DNA of 15,623 bases from Faecalicoccus sp. (GCA_017941505.1 JAGAWH010000173.1:1-15623); one strand, 5' to 3'; shown: positions 7,553 through 15,488, counted from the stretch's first letter. Translations and numbers: made by a program. The notes: generated by a model not told the origin, from the sequence alone.

Positions 7553-8757
7553 GTCCGATAATCTCCGTTAATCTTTACATAATCATATGTTAAGTCACAG
7601 CCCCAGGCTGTTACTGTTTCATTTCCTTCATGTACATCAATATCAACCACTACGCTATCCTCAGATAAAACCTTCTTGGCAAGATCTTCATCAAAATCAA
7701 GTGCCTTTCCTGAAGCACATACAGAAACCTTACCGGCATTTGATAAGAAGTCTACATCTACCTTCTCCGGGTCAAACTTGGCTCCGGAATATCCCATTGC
7801 GCAGAGTACTCTTCCCCAGTTAGCATCGGATCCAAACATGGCTGCCTTAAACAAAGAAGAGGAAGCTACACTTTTCGCTAATGTTTCTGCCTTATCTTCA
7901 GTTTCGGCATTTTTAACCGTAACCGTAATTAAGCGGGATGCACCTTCACCATCCGATGCGATCTTAATCGCAAGTGTCTTCATCACCTGATGTAAAGCTT
8001 CATAGAATGCTTCATAAGTTGCATCTTCTGAATTGATTTCTACATTTTCAGCTAAACCATTGGCCATCACAACACACATATCATTGGTTGATGTATCCCC
8101 ATCAACCGATACACGGTTAAAAGTAACCTTTACAATAGATGATAATGCCTTCTGTAATAAAGACTGAGAAATCTTAGCATCAGTAGTAATAAAACAGAGC
8201 ATAGTACCCATATTAGGATGGATCATACCCGATCCCTTACAGATACCACCCATATGTACGGTAGTTCCGTTCACATCAAATTCAACAGCAGTCGTTTTCA
8301 TAACGGTATCGGTTGTCATGATCGCATTAGCTGCTGCATCGGAATTGTTTTCTTTTACTTCTAATTTCGGTACGTTATCTACGATAACATGAACCGGTAA
8401 TTCCTGCCCGATCACACCGGTAGATGCCACAATCACATCGCTTACATCCACACCTACTAAATCAGCACAGGCTTTGGCTTCCTTCTCGGCATTGATACGA
8501 CCGTTCGGTGCACAGGCATTCGCATTGCCGGAATTGACAATCACAGCCTGAGAAATACCGTTACTTAAATGTTCCTTAGTCACCTTTAAACAATCTGCCT
8601 TTACAACATTAGTTGTATATACGGCAGCTGTATTACACGGTGCCTTGGAATAAATAATGGCAGTATCATCCTTTACGGAAGATGCCTTTATACCACAGCG
8701 TATAGCACCGGCCATAAAACCCTTGGCAGCACATACGCCTCCTGTAATTTCTTTCAT
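7549..8757 (-). CDS. argJ: Glutamate N-acetyltransferase / ornithine acetyltransferase
   Basis: ArgJ moves the acetyl group from N-acetylornithine to glutamate, recycling it, and in bifunctional forms also makes N-acetylglutamate from acetyl-CoA. The 402-residue precursor contains CKGSGMIHPNMGTMLCF (173-189). The family cleaves itself before the Thr of this motif, here G184-T185, giving alpha and beta chains with Thr as nucleophile. No argA is seen in the window, which fits ArgJ carrying the first step, but mono- or bifunctionality cannot be read from sequence. Its ribosome site TAGGGGA overlaps the argC stop, and its stop overlaps the argB start. Confidence 0.96.
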   Translation of the reverse strand: MKEITGGVCAAKGFMAGAIRCGIKASSVKDDTAIIYSKAPCNTAAVYTTNVVKADCLKVTKEHLSNGISQAVIVNSGNANACAPNGRINAEKEAKACADLVGVDVSDVIVASTGVIGQELPVHVIVDNVPKLEVKENNSDAAANAIMTTDTVMKTTAVEFDVNGTTVHMGGICKGSGMIHPNMGTMLCFITTDAKISQSLLQKALSSIVKVTFNRVSVDGDTSTNDMCVVMANGLAENVEINSEDATYEAFYEALHQVMKTLAIKIASDGEGASRLITVTVKNAETEDKAETLAKSVASSSLFKAAMFGSDANWGRVLCAMGYSGAKFDPEKVDVDFLSNAGKVSVCASGKALDFDEDLAKKVLSEDSVVVDIDVHEGNETVTAWGCDLTYDYVKINGDYRT

Positions 8758-8765
8758 AATATCCC

Positions 8766-9680
8766 CTATCTTACTAAACCTTTATCTTCATCAAAGCCTA
8801 ACATGATATTCATATTCTGGATGGCTGCCCCACAGGCACCCTTTCCTAAATTATCAAATAAGGCTGTAATAATCGTCTGTTCCTTACGTCCATTCACAAT
8901 AATCTTAAGTGAATCCTTATTGGCCATCTCATTGGCAAAGATTTTACCTTTTGTCGGACCATCCTGTACCGTAATCATGCCATTTGTATAATACGATTCA
9001 TAATATTTACGTATTTCATCGGCACTAGCTTCAATCATAATGCTGGTGGCCATACCGCGATAATAATCATCTACGACCGGCACAAATAAAGGTGCATTGT
9101 GTAAACCACAGATCGTCTGCATTTCCTTCTGGTGCTTATGGGCCATACCTAAGCCATATAAACCCGGAGCGGATAATGAAATATCACGATTTTCATCTTC
9201 ATACTCGGCGATCATCTTTTTACCGCCGCCGCTGTATCCGGTTAAAGAATAGGCCGCAATCGGATCATTTTTAGAAAGGATGCCGCCTTTAATCAATGGA
9301 TATACAATGGAGATAAACCCGGTGGCATGACAACCCGGATTGGCAATTCGTGATTCTCTTCGGATTCCGTTTCTGAAATGGTCACCCAGTTCCGGTAAAC
9401 CGTACACCCAGCCTGTGGCAGTTCTATGAGCAGTTGATGCATCAATGATCTTAGTATTACGGTTGGTAACAAGCTTTTCCGCTTCAATGGCAGCTGCATC
9501 CGGTAAACACAAGAACACAAGATCTGCCTCATTCATAAACTCTGCTCGAACTTTATCATTGTGTCTGTCTTTATCATCAATAATCAAAAGCTCGATATCA
9601 TCACGCTCTTTCAAACGTGTCATGATTTCTAAGCCCGTTGTTCCTGCCTGTCCATCGATATATATTTTTGGTTTACTCAC
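8766..9680 (-). CDS. argC: N-acetyl-gamma-glutamyl-phosphate reductase, short (type 2) form
   Basis: This enzyme reduces N-acetylglutamyl phosphate to the semialdehyde with NADPH. The 304-residue protein begins with the nucleotide-binding GQAGTTGLEIMTRL (10-23) and has the catalytic Cys in NPGCHATGF (C117). Length and the GQAGTTG start fit the shorter 'argC_other' form rather than the roughly 340-residue form common in Bacilli. The only sensible start is GTG at 9680: AGGGGAG sits about seven bases upstream, and the next in-frame Met (residue 20) would remove the glycine loop. It starts one base after the argH stop (TAA-A-GTG), so coupling is likely. Confidence 0.95.
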   Translation of the reverse strand: MSKPKIYIDGQAGTTGLEIMTRLKERDDIELLIIDDKDRHNDKVRAEFMNEADLVFLCLPDAAAIEAEKLVTNRNTKIIDASTAHRTATGWVYGLPELGDHFRNGIRRESRIANPGCHATGFISIVYPLIKGGILSKNDPIAAYSLTGYSGGGKKMIAEYEDENRDISLSAPGLYGLGMAHKHQKEMQTICGLHNAPLFVPVVDDYYRGMATSIMIEASADEIRKYYESYYTNGMITVQDGPTKGKIFANEMANKDSLKIIVNGRKEQTIITALFDNLGKGACGAAIQNMNIMLGFDEDKGLVR

Positions 9681-9681
9681 T

Positions 9682-11058
9682 TTAGTTCTCCCCTAAAAAC
9701 TTTTGAATGTTTTGAATTTGTCTTGCCACCTCTTCCGGTGCCGGGCCTCCAAGTGATTTTCTCTGCATAACGCAAGTCTTTAAATCAATGGCTTCATAAA
9801 CATCCGCTTCAAATTCATCATTAAATGTCTTCAATGTAGCTAAATCTACATCCTTTAAAGAACAATCCTTTTCAATACAATAGGCAACAAGCTCTCCGAT
9901 TGTCTTATAGGCATCTCTAAACGGAATACCCTTTTTGGTAAGATAATCCGCGCAATCTGTGGCATTGATAAAGCCCTGTAAAGCAGCTTTCTCCATTTGT
10001 TCTTTATGGATTACCATCGTATCAAACATAGGAATAAGTACCTTTAATGAATTAATCACCGTATCAAATACATCAAATAAAGCTTCCTTATCTTCCTGCA
10101 TATCTTTATTATAGGCAAGCGGAAGACCTTTCTGCATTGTAAGAAGTGTCATTAATCCACCGTAGACACGACCTGTTTTACCTCGAATCAGTTCACATAC
10201 ATCCGGATTCTTTTTCTGCGGCATGATCGATGATCCGGTAGAAAACGCATCATCAAGTGAGGCAAAACGCCACTCCCAGCTGCACCAGGAAATAATTTCC
10301 TCACACATACGGGACATATGCATCATCAAGATCGAACAATCCGATGCGATTTCCATACAGTAGTCACGATCACTGACACCATCCATAGAGTTATCCATAG
10401 GAGCCTTAAAGCCTAACTGCTTAGCCGTAAACTCTCTATCAATTGGATAAGTAGTACCAGCTAAAGCACCGCTTCCTAAAGGACACTCATTCATGATCTC
10501 TAATGCGTTTTCTAAACGCATTACATCTCTTTTAAACATATTGGCATACGCCATCCAAACATGGGCTGCCGTTACGGGTTGGGCACGCTGTAAATGCGTG
10601 TAACCGGGCATAACAGTTTCTAAATTATCGGAAGCCTTCTCACAAAGTGAGCGCATCATTTCCTTTACAAGTTCGATAATATCCTTAACCTGTTTCATGG
10701 AATACATACGGAAATCCAAAGCTACCTGATCATTACGGCTTCTTGCCGTATGTAGTCTTTTACCGGCATCCCCGATGCGGGCTGTTAATTCCTGTTCCAC
10801 AAAAGTATGGATATCTTCTGCATCCTTCATAACAAGCTTTCCTGCCTCGATATCTTCTAAGATCGAGGCAAGACCTGCCTGTATTTGTTCATTATCCTTT
10901 TCAGAGATAATACCTTGTTTCGATAACATCTTGGCATGAGCCTGTGAGCCGGTAATATCCTCTTTATACAGACGCTTGTCAAATGGTAAGGAAGCATTCA
11001 ATACATCTAACAGGGCATCTGTTTCTTTTGCGAAACGACCGGTCCAAAGCTTTGCCAT
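9682..11058 (-). CDS. argH: Argininosuccinate lyase
   Basis: This enzyme splits argininosuccinate to arginine and fumarate, the last step of the pathway. The 458 residues belong to the fumarase/aspartase superfamily. Signature GSSIMPQKKNPD is at 275-286 with the catalytic Ser in the mobile loop; SRNDQVALD (107-115) and GYTHLQRAQPVT (152-163, catalytic His-region) are also intact. The ATG follows the argG stop by one base (TAA-T-ATG), with GGGAG inside the end of argG acting as ribosome site. Nothing suggests loss of function. Confidence 0.97.
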   Translation of the reverse strand: MAKLWTGRFAKETDALLDVLNASLPFDKRLYKEDITGSQAHAKMLSKQGIISEKDNEQIQAGLASILEDIEAGKLVMKDAEDIHTFVEQELTARIGDAGKRLHTARSRNDQVALDFRMYSMKQVKDIIELVKEMMRSLCEKASDNLETVMPGYTHLQRAQPVTAAHVWMAYANMFKRDVMRLENALEIMNECPLGSGALAGTTYPIDREFTAKQLGFKAPMDNSMDGVSDRDYCMEIASDCSILMMHMSRMCEEIISWCSWEWRFASLDDAFSTGSSIMPQKKNPDVCELIRGKTGRVYGGLMTLLTMQKGLPLAYNKDMQEDKEALFDVFDTVINSLKVLIPMFDTMVIHKEQMEKAALQGFINATDCADYLTKKGIPFRDAYKTIGELVAYCIEKDCSLKDVDLATLKTFNDEFEADVYEAIDLKTCVMQRKSLGGPAPEEVARQIQNIQKFLGEN

Positions 11059-11059
11059 A

Positions 11060-12295
11060 TTATTCTACTCCCGGGAAGTCTTCTACTTCTCTTGCCTTTA
11101 AAGCACGAACCTTTAAAGGTAAGCCATATAAGTTGATGAATCCTGCAGAATCTGCCTGATCATAGCAGTCATCTTCATCAAATGTTGCCATACCGGAAGA
11201 ATATAATGAATATGGAGATGTAACAGATACCGGAATAATATTTCCTTTATATAATTTAAGCGTTACATCACCGGTAACAGTTTCCTGTGTAGTACTGACA
11301 AATGCACTTAATGCCTTACGAAGCGGAGTATACCACTGTCCGTTATATACAAGTTCACCGAATTTTAAAGCTACCATTGACTTATAGTGAGCTGTTTCTC
11401 TATCAAGGGTAATCTCTTCTAATTTTTCGTGAGCCTTGTAAAGAATGGTTCCGCCCGGTGTTTCATAAACGCCGCGGGACTTCATACCTACAAGTCTATT
11501 TTCAACGATATCTAAGATACCGACACCGTTGTCTCCGCCTAATTTATTTAATACTTCAATAATCTTTACCGCATTCATTTCTTCACCGTTAACAGCTGTT
11601 GGAACACCCTTTTCAAAATGAATGGTTACTTCTGTCGGTGTATCCGGTGCCATTTCCGGAGAAACTCCCATTTCTAAGAAGCCAGGCTTATTGATTGGGG
11701 CTTCGTTAGCCGGATCTTCTAAGTCCAAGCCTTCATGACTTAAATGCCATAAGTTTTTATCTTTTGAGTAGTTAGTTTCCTTATTAATCTTTAATGGAAT
11801 ATTATGTGCTTCAGCATATTCAATTTCCTTTTCACGAGAATTCAGTTCCCAGAATCTCCAAGGAGCAATAATATCCATATCCGGAGCAAATGCCTTAATG
11901 GCAAGTTCAAAACGAACCTGGTCATTTCCTTTACCGGTGCATCCATGACAAATGGCGTCTGCACCTTCTTTTAAAGCGATTTCGACGATTCTTTTTGCGA
12001 TGATTGGACGAGCAAAGCTGGTTCCTAATAAGTACTGTTCATAAGTAGCGCCTGCCTGCATTGTCGGAATCACATAGTTGTTCACAAATTCATCCTGTAA
12101 ATCTTCGATATATAATTTAGAAGCGCCTGTCTTTAAAGCTTTTTCTTCTAAACCGTCTAATTCAGTTCCCTGTCCAACGTTTCCTGATACAGCGATAACT
12201 TCACAATTATAGTTTTCTTTTAACCAAGGAATTAATACAGAAGTATCTAAACCTCCTGAATAAGCTAATACGATCTTGTTGTAAGTTTTTTTCAT
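11060..12295 (-). CDS. argG: Argininosuccinate synthase
   Basis: This enzyme joins citrulline and aspartate with ATP to argininosuccinate. The 411 residues have the PP-loop motif AYSGGLDTS (11-19) and typical later blocks: [19 protein letters not shown] and [10 protein letters not shown]. The frame is open upstream to a GTG at 12343, but the ATG at 12295 has GAGGA eight bases before it and gives the usual N-terminus, so I chose it. It is the first structural gene of the operon and follows a T-box and a short leader ORF whose stop is 19 bases before this ATG. Its expression should depend on both. Confidence 0.97.
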   Translation of the reverse strand: MKKTYNKIVLAYSGGLDTSVLIPWLKENYNCEVIAVSGNVGQGTELDGLEEKALKTGASKLYIEDLQDEFVNNYVIPTMQAGATYEQYLLGTSFARPIIAKRIVEIALKEGADAICHGCTGKGNDQVRFELAIKAFAPDMDIIAPWRFWELNSREKEIEYAEAHNIPLKINKETNYSKDKNLWHLSHEGLDLEDPANEAPINKPGFLEMGVSPEMAPDTPTEVTIHFEKGVPTAVNGEEMNAVKIIEVLNKLGGDNGVGILDIVENRLVGMKSRGVYETPGGTILYKAHEKLEEITLDRETAHYKSMVALKFGELVYNGQWYTPLRKALSAFVSTTQETVTGDVTLKLYKGNIIPVSVTSPYSLYSSGMATFDEDDCYDQADSAGFINLYGLPLKVRALKAREVEDFPGVE

Positions 12296-12314
12296 GTTCT
12301 TGTCCTCTTTCTTT

Positions 12315-12365
12315 CTATTTATATGTGTGATGTGATATTCCACATCGTCGAGCTTTTTCCTTCAT
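12315..12365 (-). CDS. Putative 16-residue leader peptide with tandem Arg codons
   Basis: Between the T-box terminator and argG, an ATG at 12365 opens [16 protein letters not shown] and stops at TAG (12315-12317). Upstream is GAGGGGGTGAT, close to the full anti-Shine-Dalgarno complement and about seven bases from the ATG, stronger than the site of argG itself. The sixth and seventh codons are CGA CGA, both Arg. The stop is 19 bases before the argG ATG and 8 bases before its GAGGA site. Seen: site, frame, codons. Inference: ribosome movement on this ORF may tune argG translation or later transcription in response to arginine or charged tRNA. With only 16 codons, chance cannot be excluded. Confidence 0.5.
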   Translation of the reverse strand: MKEKARRCGISHHTYK

Positions 12366-12375
12366 GGAATATCAC
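12332..12375 (-). repeat. 11-bp perfect inverted repeat overlapping the leader ORF
   Basis: GTGATATTCCA (12332-12342) and TGGAATATCAC (12365-12375) are perfect inverted arms with a 22-base loop. In RNA one arm covers the end of the leader ribosome site and the A of its ATG; the other covers leader codons just after the CGA pair. It has no U-run and so is not a terminator. It may mask the leader start, respond to translating ribosomes, or be a protein-binding site. Confidence 0.6.
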
Positions 12376-12384
12376 CCCCTCATT

Positions 12385-12411
12385 AAAAAAGCCCTTTCAT
12401 TACGAAAGGAC
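12385..12411 (-). terminator. T-box intrinsic terminator upstream of argG
   Basis: In minus-strand RNA GTCCTTTC (12404-12411) pairs with GAAAGGGC (12391-12398; one G-U) across GTAAT, followed by a run of U (12385-12390). Its 5' arm overlaps the segment expected to close the T-box antiterminator, giving the two exclusive folds of this class. Confidence 0.88.
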
Positions 12412-12605
12412 GAATTATCGCGGTACCACCTATCTTCCATCCGCATTGCGGATGACACCTCGTTCATAACGCGAACCACGTCAATGCCTCATTTCTTTCG
12501 ACATTGAAGCTCCAAGACACGTTCAGAAAGTTTGTAGTCATGACTTGCACCAACCGTCAATTCTCTATCACTCAAAGCTTTCTTACTACTTCTTTTCATA
12601 GCGAT
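12385..12605 (-). promoter_or_regulatory. Arginine-specific T-box riboswitch
   Basis: T-boxes bind a specific tRNA and let transcription continue when it is uncharged. The conserved core AGGTGGTACCGCG is at 12419-12431, with the TGGT bulge (12425-12428) that pairs with the tRNA acceptor end; its last T predicts an A discriminator. Just upstream is a perfect 7-bp hairpin CATCCGC/GCGGATG (12438-12454), the usual stem III. In Stem I, AGTAGTAAG and AAGAAAG on the 5' side pair with CTTTCT on the 3' side, followed by GAACGTG. The CGT at 12519-12521 lies where the specifier triplet belongs and reads Arg, matching the operon. A terminator completes it. The class is certain; the specifier assignment is strong but rests on manual folding. 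Confidence 0.93.
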
Positions 12606-12611
12606 AAACAA

Positions 12612-12639
12612 ATTATACACGTTTCAGTGGTTTTTGCAA
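12612..12639 (-). promoter_or_regulatory. Promoter of the arginine operon
   Basis: On the minus strand TTGCAA (12634-12639) and a perfect TATAAT (12612-12617) are 16 bases apart, predicting an RNA start near 12605, a few bases before the T-box Stem I. It lies about 50 bases downstream of the ATPase stop. No terminator is evident between them, so read-through into the T-box leader is possible. Confidence 0.75.
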
Positions 12640-12690
12640 CTATTTACAAAAAATGAAAATTAAATTAAATCATTAAGTTTTAAATGCACT

Positions 12691-13962
12691 CTAATCACGT
12701 AAACATCCTACGGGAACTACAAATACACCATCTGAGCGTCGATACGCATACCGGCCTGTTCCGGTAAGCACCATCTTAAATGATGGAAGTGCCATTTTCT
12801 CTGTATCAATCAATGATTCCAGTTTCAATAAGTTAGAAGCTCCTTCGCTAATAAGGCGGTCGCCACCTATTTTGATTTCAATGAGTCCATAATGTCCATT
12901 TCGCAGATGAAGAACTGCATCACATTCCAACCCAGATCGATCTCGATAATGATGAACTGTTCCATTCAATATATCTGCATAAGTTCTAAGATCTCTTACA
13001 CACATCGTTTCAAATAACAATCCAAATGTTTTCATATCTTTAATTAGATCTTTGGGGCCGAGACCTAAGGCAGCTGTCGCAATTGCAGAATCACTATAAT
13101 ATCTTGTGTCTGAAGCCCTCATAGCCGTTTTTGAACGTAGATTAGGACTCCATGCTGTCATATCATCAACCACAAATATCTTTTTAAGAGCTTTGATATA
13201 AGATATGACCGTTTCATCTGTAATATCAAATTCATTAATGCTTATATCTTTTGCTATAGCTGCATAAGAAATCTGTGTTCCCTGATGCCTTGCATAAGAT
13301 CGCATAATCCGTTTTGTTCTTTCCGGATCCCGTTTTACTCCATCGGCCCGCGAAATATCCGAATGAACTACACCATCTAAATAATCAAAAGCAGCTTCTA
13401 AGGCGATATCTTCATCTAAATGAATAATATCCGGCCAGCCTCCTCTGCATACAAGGTATGCGATTCGGTTAAGGTCGTAAGGGTTAGTTCCGGTAATATC
13501 CTCTTTTCCTTCAAACAGATCTTTCAAACTTACAGTACCGTTTGATTCCCCTGACTCAAATAAGCTCATGTTTCTCATCGTCAACCAAGCGAACCTTCCT
13601 GTTCCACTATGCGATGTTGCCGATAATTCAGGTGGAACAGACGAGCCAGTTAAAATGAACTGTCCTTTGCCATTCCTATGATCAACAGTATATCGAACAG
13701 CATCCCATAACTTAGGAGCTAACTGCCATTCATCAATTAATCGAGGTGTATCACCCTCTAACAAAGTAGAGGGTGATATATCTGCAAGGGCAATATTCTG
13801 ATCTTTCTGCTCGGGTTCATCCATATACAGAATACTTTTTGCGACTTGTTCTGCAGTAGTTGTCTTTCCACACCATTTTGGTCCTTGAATTAAGACAGCA
13901 CCTCTTCCTTTTAATTTTTTATTTAAAACTTCATCTATCAATCTTGGCATATATTCTTTCAT
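12691..13962 (-). CDS. AAA_14/DUF4143 family ATPase
   Basis: This 423-residue protein has an N-terminal P-loop ATPase (AAA_14) followed by a DUF4143-type C-terminal region. Walker A GPKWCGKT is at 27-34, Walker B-like PRLIDEWQ at 73-80 (D77-E78), and a sensor ILTGSS at 103-108. Near the C-terminus GLECDAVLHL followed by GLIEIKIG has the D...ExK spacing of a PD-(D/E)xK-like fold, seen in this family; whether it cuts nucleic acid is unknown. The role of the family is poorly defined. The frame is open to a GTG at 13971, but the ATG at 13962 has GGGTGA before it and starts MKEYMPRLID, as usual for the family. A four-copy repeat array lies directly upstream. No membrane segments seen. Confidence 0.85.
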   Translation of the reverse strand: MKEYMPRLIDEVLNKKLKGRGAVLIQGPKWCGKTTTAEQVAKSILYMDEPEQKDQNIALADISPSTLLEGDTPRLIDEWQLAPKLWDAVRYTVDHRNGKGQFILTGSSVPPELSATSHSGTGRFAWLTMRNMSLFESGESNGTVSLKDLFEGKEDITGTNPYDLNRIAYLVCRGGWPDIIHLDEDIALEAAFDYLDGVVHSDISRADGVKRDPERTKRIMRSYARHQGTQISYAAIAKDISINEFDITDETVISYIKALKKIFVVDDMTAWSPNLRSKTAMRASDTRYYSDSAIATAALGLGPKDLIKDMKTFGLLFETMCVRDLRTYADILNGTVHHYRDRSGLECDAVLHLRNGHYGLIEIKIGGDRLISEGASNLLKLESLIDTEKMALPSFKMVLTGTGRYAYRRSDGVFVVPVGCLRD

Positions 13963-13997
13963 ATAAATCACCCATTATAATTCTATCACCAATCCGC

Positions 13998-14089
13998 CAT
14001 TTTGTATATTTTCATTCGGCCATTTTGTATGATTTCATTCGGTCATTTTGTGTAATTTAATTCGGTCATTTTGCATAAATTAATTTGTG
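13998..14089. repeat. Four direct repeats with an exact 23-bp period
   Basis: CATTTTG occurs at 13998, 14021, 14044 and 14067, every 23 bases. The shared core on the plus strand is TTCGGYCATTTTG (the first copy reads TCCGCCATTTTG), followed by an AT-rich part that varies. The last copy decays after its first half and runs over the stop of the AlbA_2 gene (14080-14082); the array ends 36 bases before the ATPase ATG. A TATAAT at 13974-13979 lies beside it but too near the ATG for a normal leader. The position suggests an operator array for the ATPase gene. It lacks palindromic units and unique spacers, so it is not a CRISPR. Confidence 0.8.
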
Positions 14090-15402
14090 TTATATCCTCC
14101 ATTATCTTCCATCACCTCTAGAGTCGGCATCATGTTTTTATTTCGATATCCGAGTTGCCGAAGATACGACTCATATATACGAGTTTCTGTTAAGGGTAGT
14201 GTTATTATTGTTCGATCTGGCAAATTATTACCAAACAGTTCTTCCACAAATGGTTCTTCTAACCCTGCTTCTTTCCACGCAAAATAAATATTTGGTACAA
14301 CGGATGCTGCATGCTCTCCAACTCCAATCAAATTTAACATCTTAAAAAGCGATTTATTTCTGGGAAGAGTAATACCTCCCTTTAACATTTGCTCCTTTCC
14401 GACAGGAATCGTACCAGGGTTAGCCATCACAATTCGGTCCGGATATTTCTCTATGACTACACTTCCGGGCTGGTAAAAATCCGTGTTCACAAGACAATTC
14501 ACCAGAGCCTCACGAACAGCATCATGAACCGGTGTCCTGTCTATTCTGATTCCATTCACAAGATGAAACGGTTTCTTTAAATCCAGTTCCAACTTTGCAC
14601 TAACGCGTGTGAAGAAATCAAATACATTTCCGGACCATTCGGGTTCTTGAGAATATATACGGTCTGTCCAGCGAATACCTCCAATCATGTGTTCTCGATA
14701 ATCTAGAAAATAATTCGGATATTCCCTTGTAATTCGTTCCTCTTTTCCAAACATCAACAGCCCGGCTGCTGTTTGTTTAAGAACACCATCTTGATCACTT
14801 AAAGCTCCTATCTTAATCAGAAAATCAGTATCATCTAATTGAGTCCATGCTGAACCATCATGATAAATATTATAGCGAACCCTATATGAATGAATGGTTT
14901 GAGCATCCAAATCTACTTTCGAGTCCAAAACTCTGTCATCCGCACTATCAAACGAATCTCGAATCATTGCCTTAACTTCTTGAATTGTACATTTATAATC
15001 GCCTTCAAAGTCACGTCGATAGGTTCCACCATAAACATCATTATTAATAAATATGGGCTTTAATTGTTTTGATGCTCTAGGTACCTTAATCACCAAAATC
15101 ACATCACCCCCGACAAAATACTCTTCTACATCTGTTTCGTTTATTAAACAATGTGATACTTTACTGCGATTATGAATTGTATTCCAAAAATCTCTTTTTA
15201 ACTTTGTTAAGTCGCTCAATCCCGTGGTTTTCCAAAACCCATTTTTCTTTTCAGCCACTCCACAGATAATGCAGCCTCCATACGTATTTGCGAAAGCTGA
15301 GTACGTTTCCCAAAGTGTTGAGGGAAGATCACCATTGGCAGCCTTAACTTCTAATCGATTGTTTTCACGATATTCTTTAAATCGATTTAAATCAAAATTC
15401 AT
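14080..15402 (-). CDS. AlbA_2 (Schlafen-like) and GHKL ATPase domain protein
   Basis: This 440-residue protein begins with an AlbA_2/Schlafen-type putative nucleic-acid-binding domain: RLEVKAANGDLPSTLW (16-31), then SAFANTYGG and ICGVAEK (35-51). The C-terminal part is a GHKL ATPase-like domain of the HATPase_c_4 type: AVREALVNCLVNTDFY (295-310, the Glu/Asn N-box), IVMANPG (324-330) and GGITLPRNKSLFKML (342-356). Such proteins are often annotated as transcription regulators or 'RecG-like' helicases, without a known role. The C-terminus ends soon after the ATPase domain; no winged helix, common in relatives, is seen. The ATG at 15402 follows GGAGGTG by about six bases; an earlier TTG would place this site inside the gene. 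Confidence 0.85.
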   Translation of the reverse strand: MNFDLNRFKEYRENNRLEVKAANGDLPSTLWETYSAFANTYGGCIICGVAEKKNGFWKTTGLSDLTKLKRDFWNTIHNRSKVSHCLINETDVEEYFVGGDVILVIKVPRASKQLKPIFINNDVYGGTYRRDFEGDYKCTIQEVKAMIRDSFDSADDRVLDSKVDLDAQTIHSYRVRYNIYHDGSAWTQLDDTDFLIKIGALSDQDGVLKQTAAGLLMFGKEERITREYPNYFLDYREHMIGGIRWTDRIYSQEPEWSGNVFDFFTRVSAKLELDLKKPFHLVNGIRIDRTPVHDAVREALVNCLVNTDFYQPGSVVIEKYPDRIVMANPGTIPVGKEQMLKGGITLPRNKSLFKMLNLIGVGEHAASVVPNIYFAWKEAGLEEPFVEELFGNNLPDRTIITLPLTETRIYESYLRQLGYRNKNMMPTLEVMEDNGGYNTN

Positions 15403-15488
15403 TAAATACACCTCCAATATTCAAATACGAAAAAATATTGAAATAGGTGAAAATATTAAAAAAAATCCGCTTATTTTTCCGTTTCAAG

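Noticed and set aside
12296..12343. GTG start extending ArgG by 16 residues
   Set aside because: No ribosome site lies before the GTG, the extension falls in the leader and hairpin, and the ATG at 12295 has GAGGA and the family's usual N-terminus.
13974..13979. TATAAT as the -10 of the ATPase gene
   Set aside because: It would start RNA almost at the ATG, and no -35 box stands at the right distance. A leaderless transcript is possible but unsupported.
13860..14060. Plus-strand frame of 66 codons over the repeat array and the ATPase 5' end
   Set aside because: It is opposite a clear gene, the repeat array explains its repeated residues, and no ribosome site is seen.
13998..14089. CRISPR-like array
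   Set aside because: The units are contiguous at 23 bp with no unique spacers and no cas genes; it is a tandem direct repeat.
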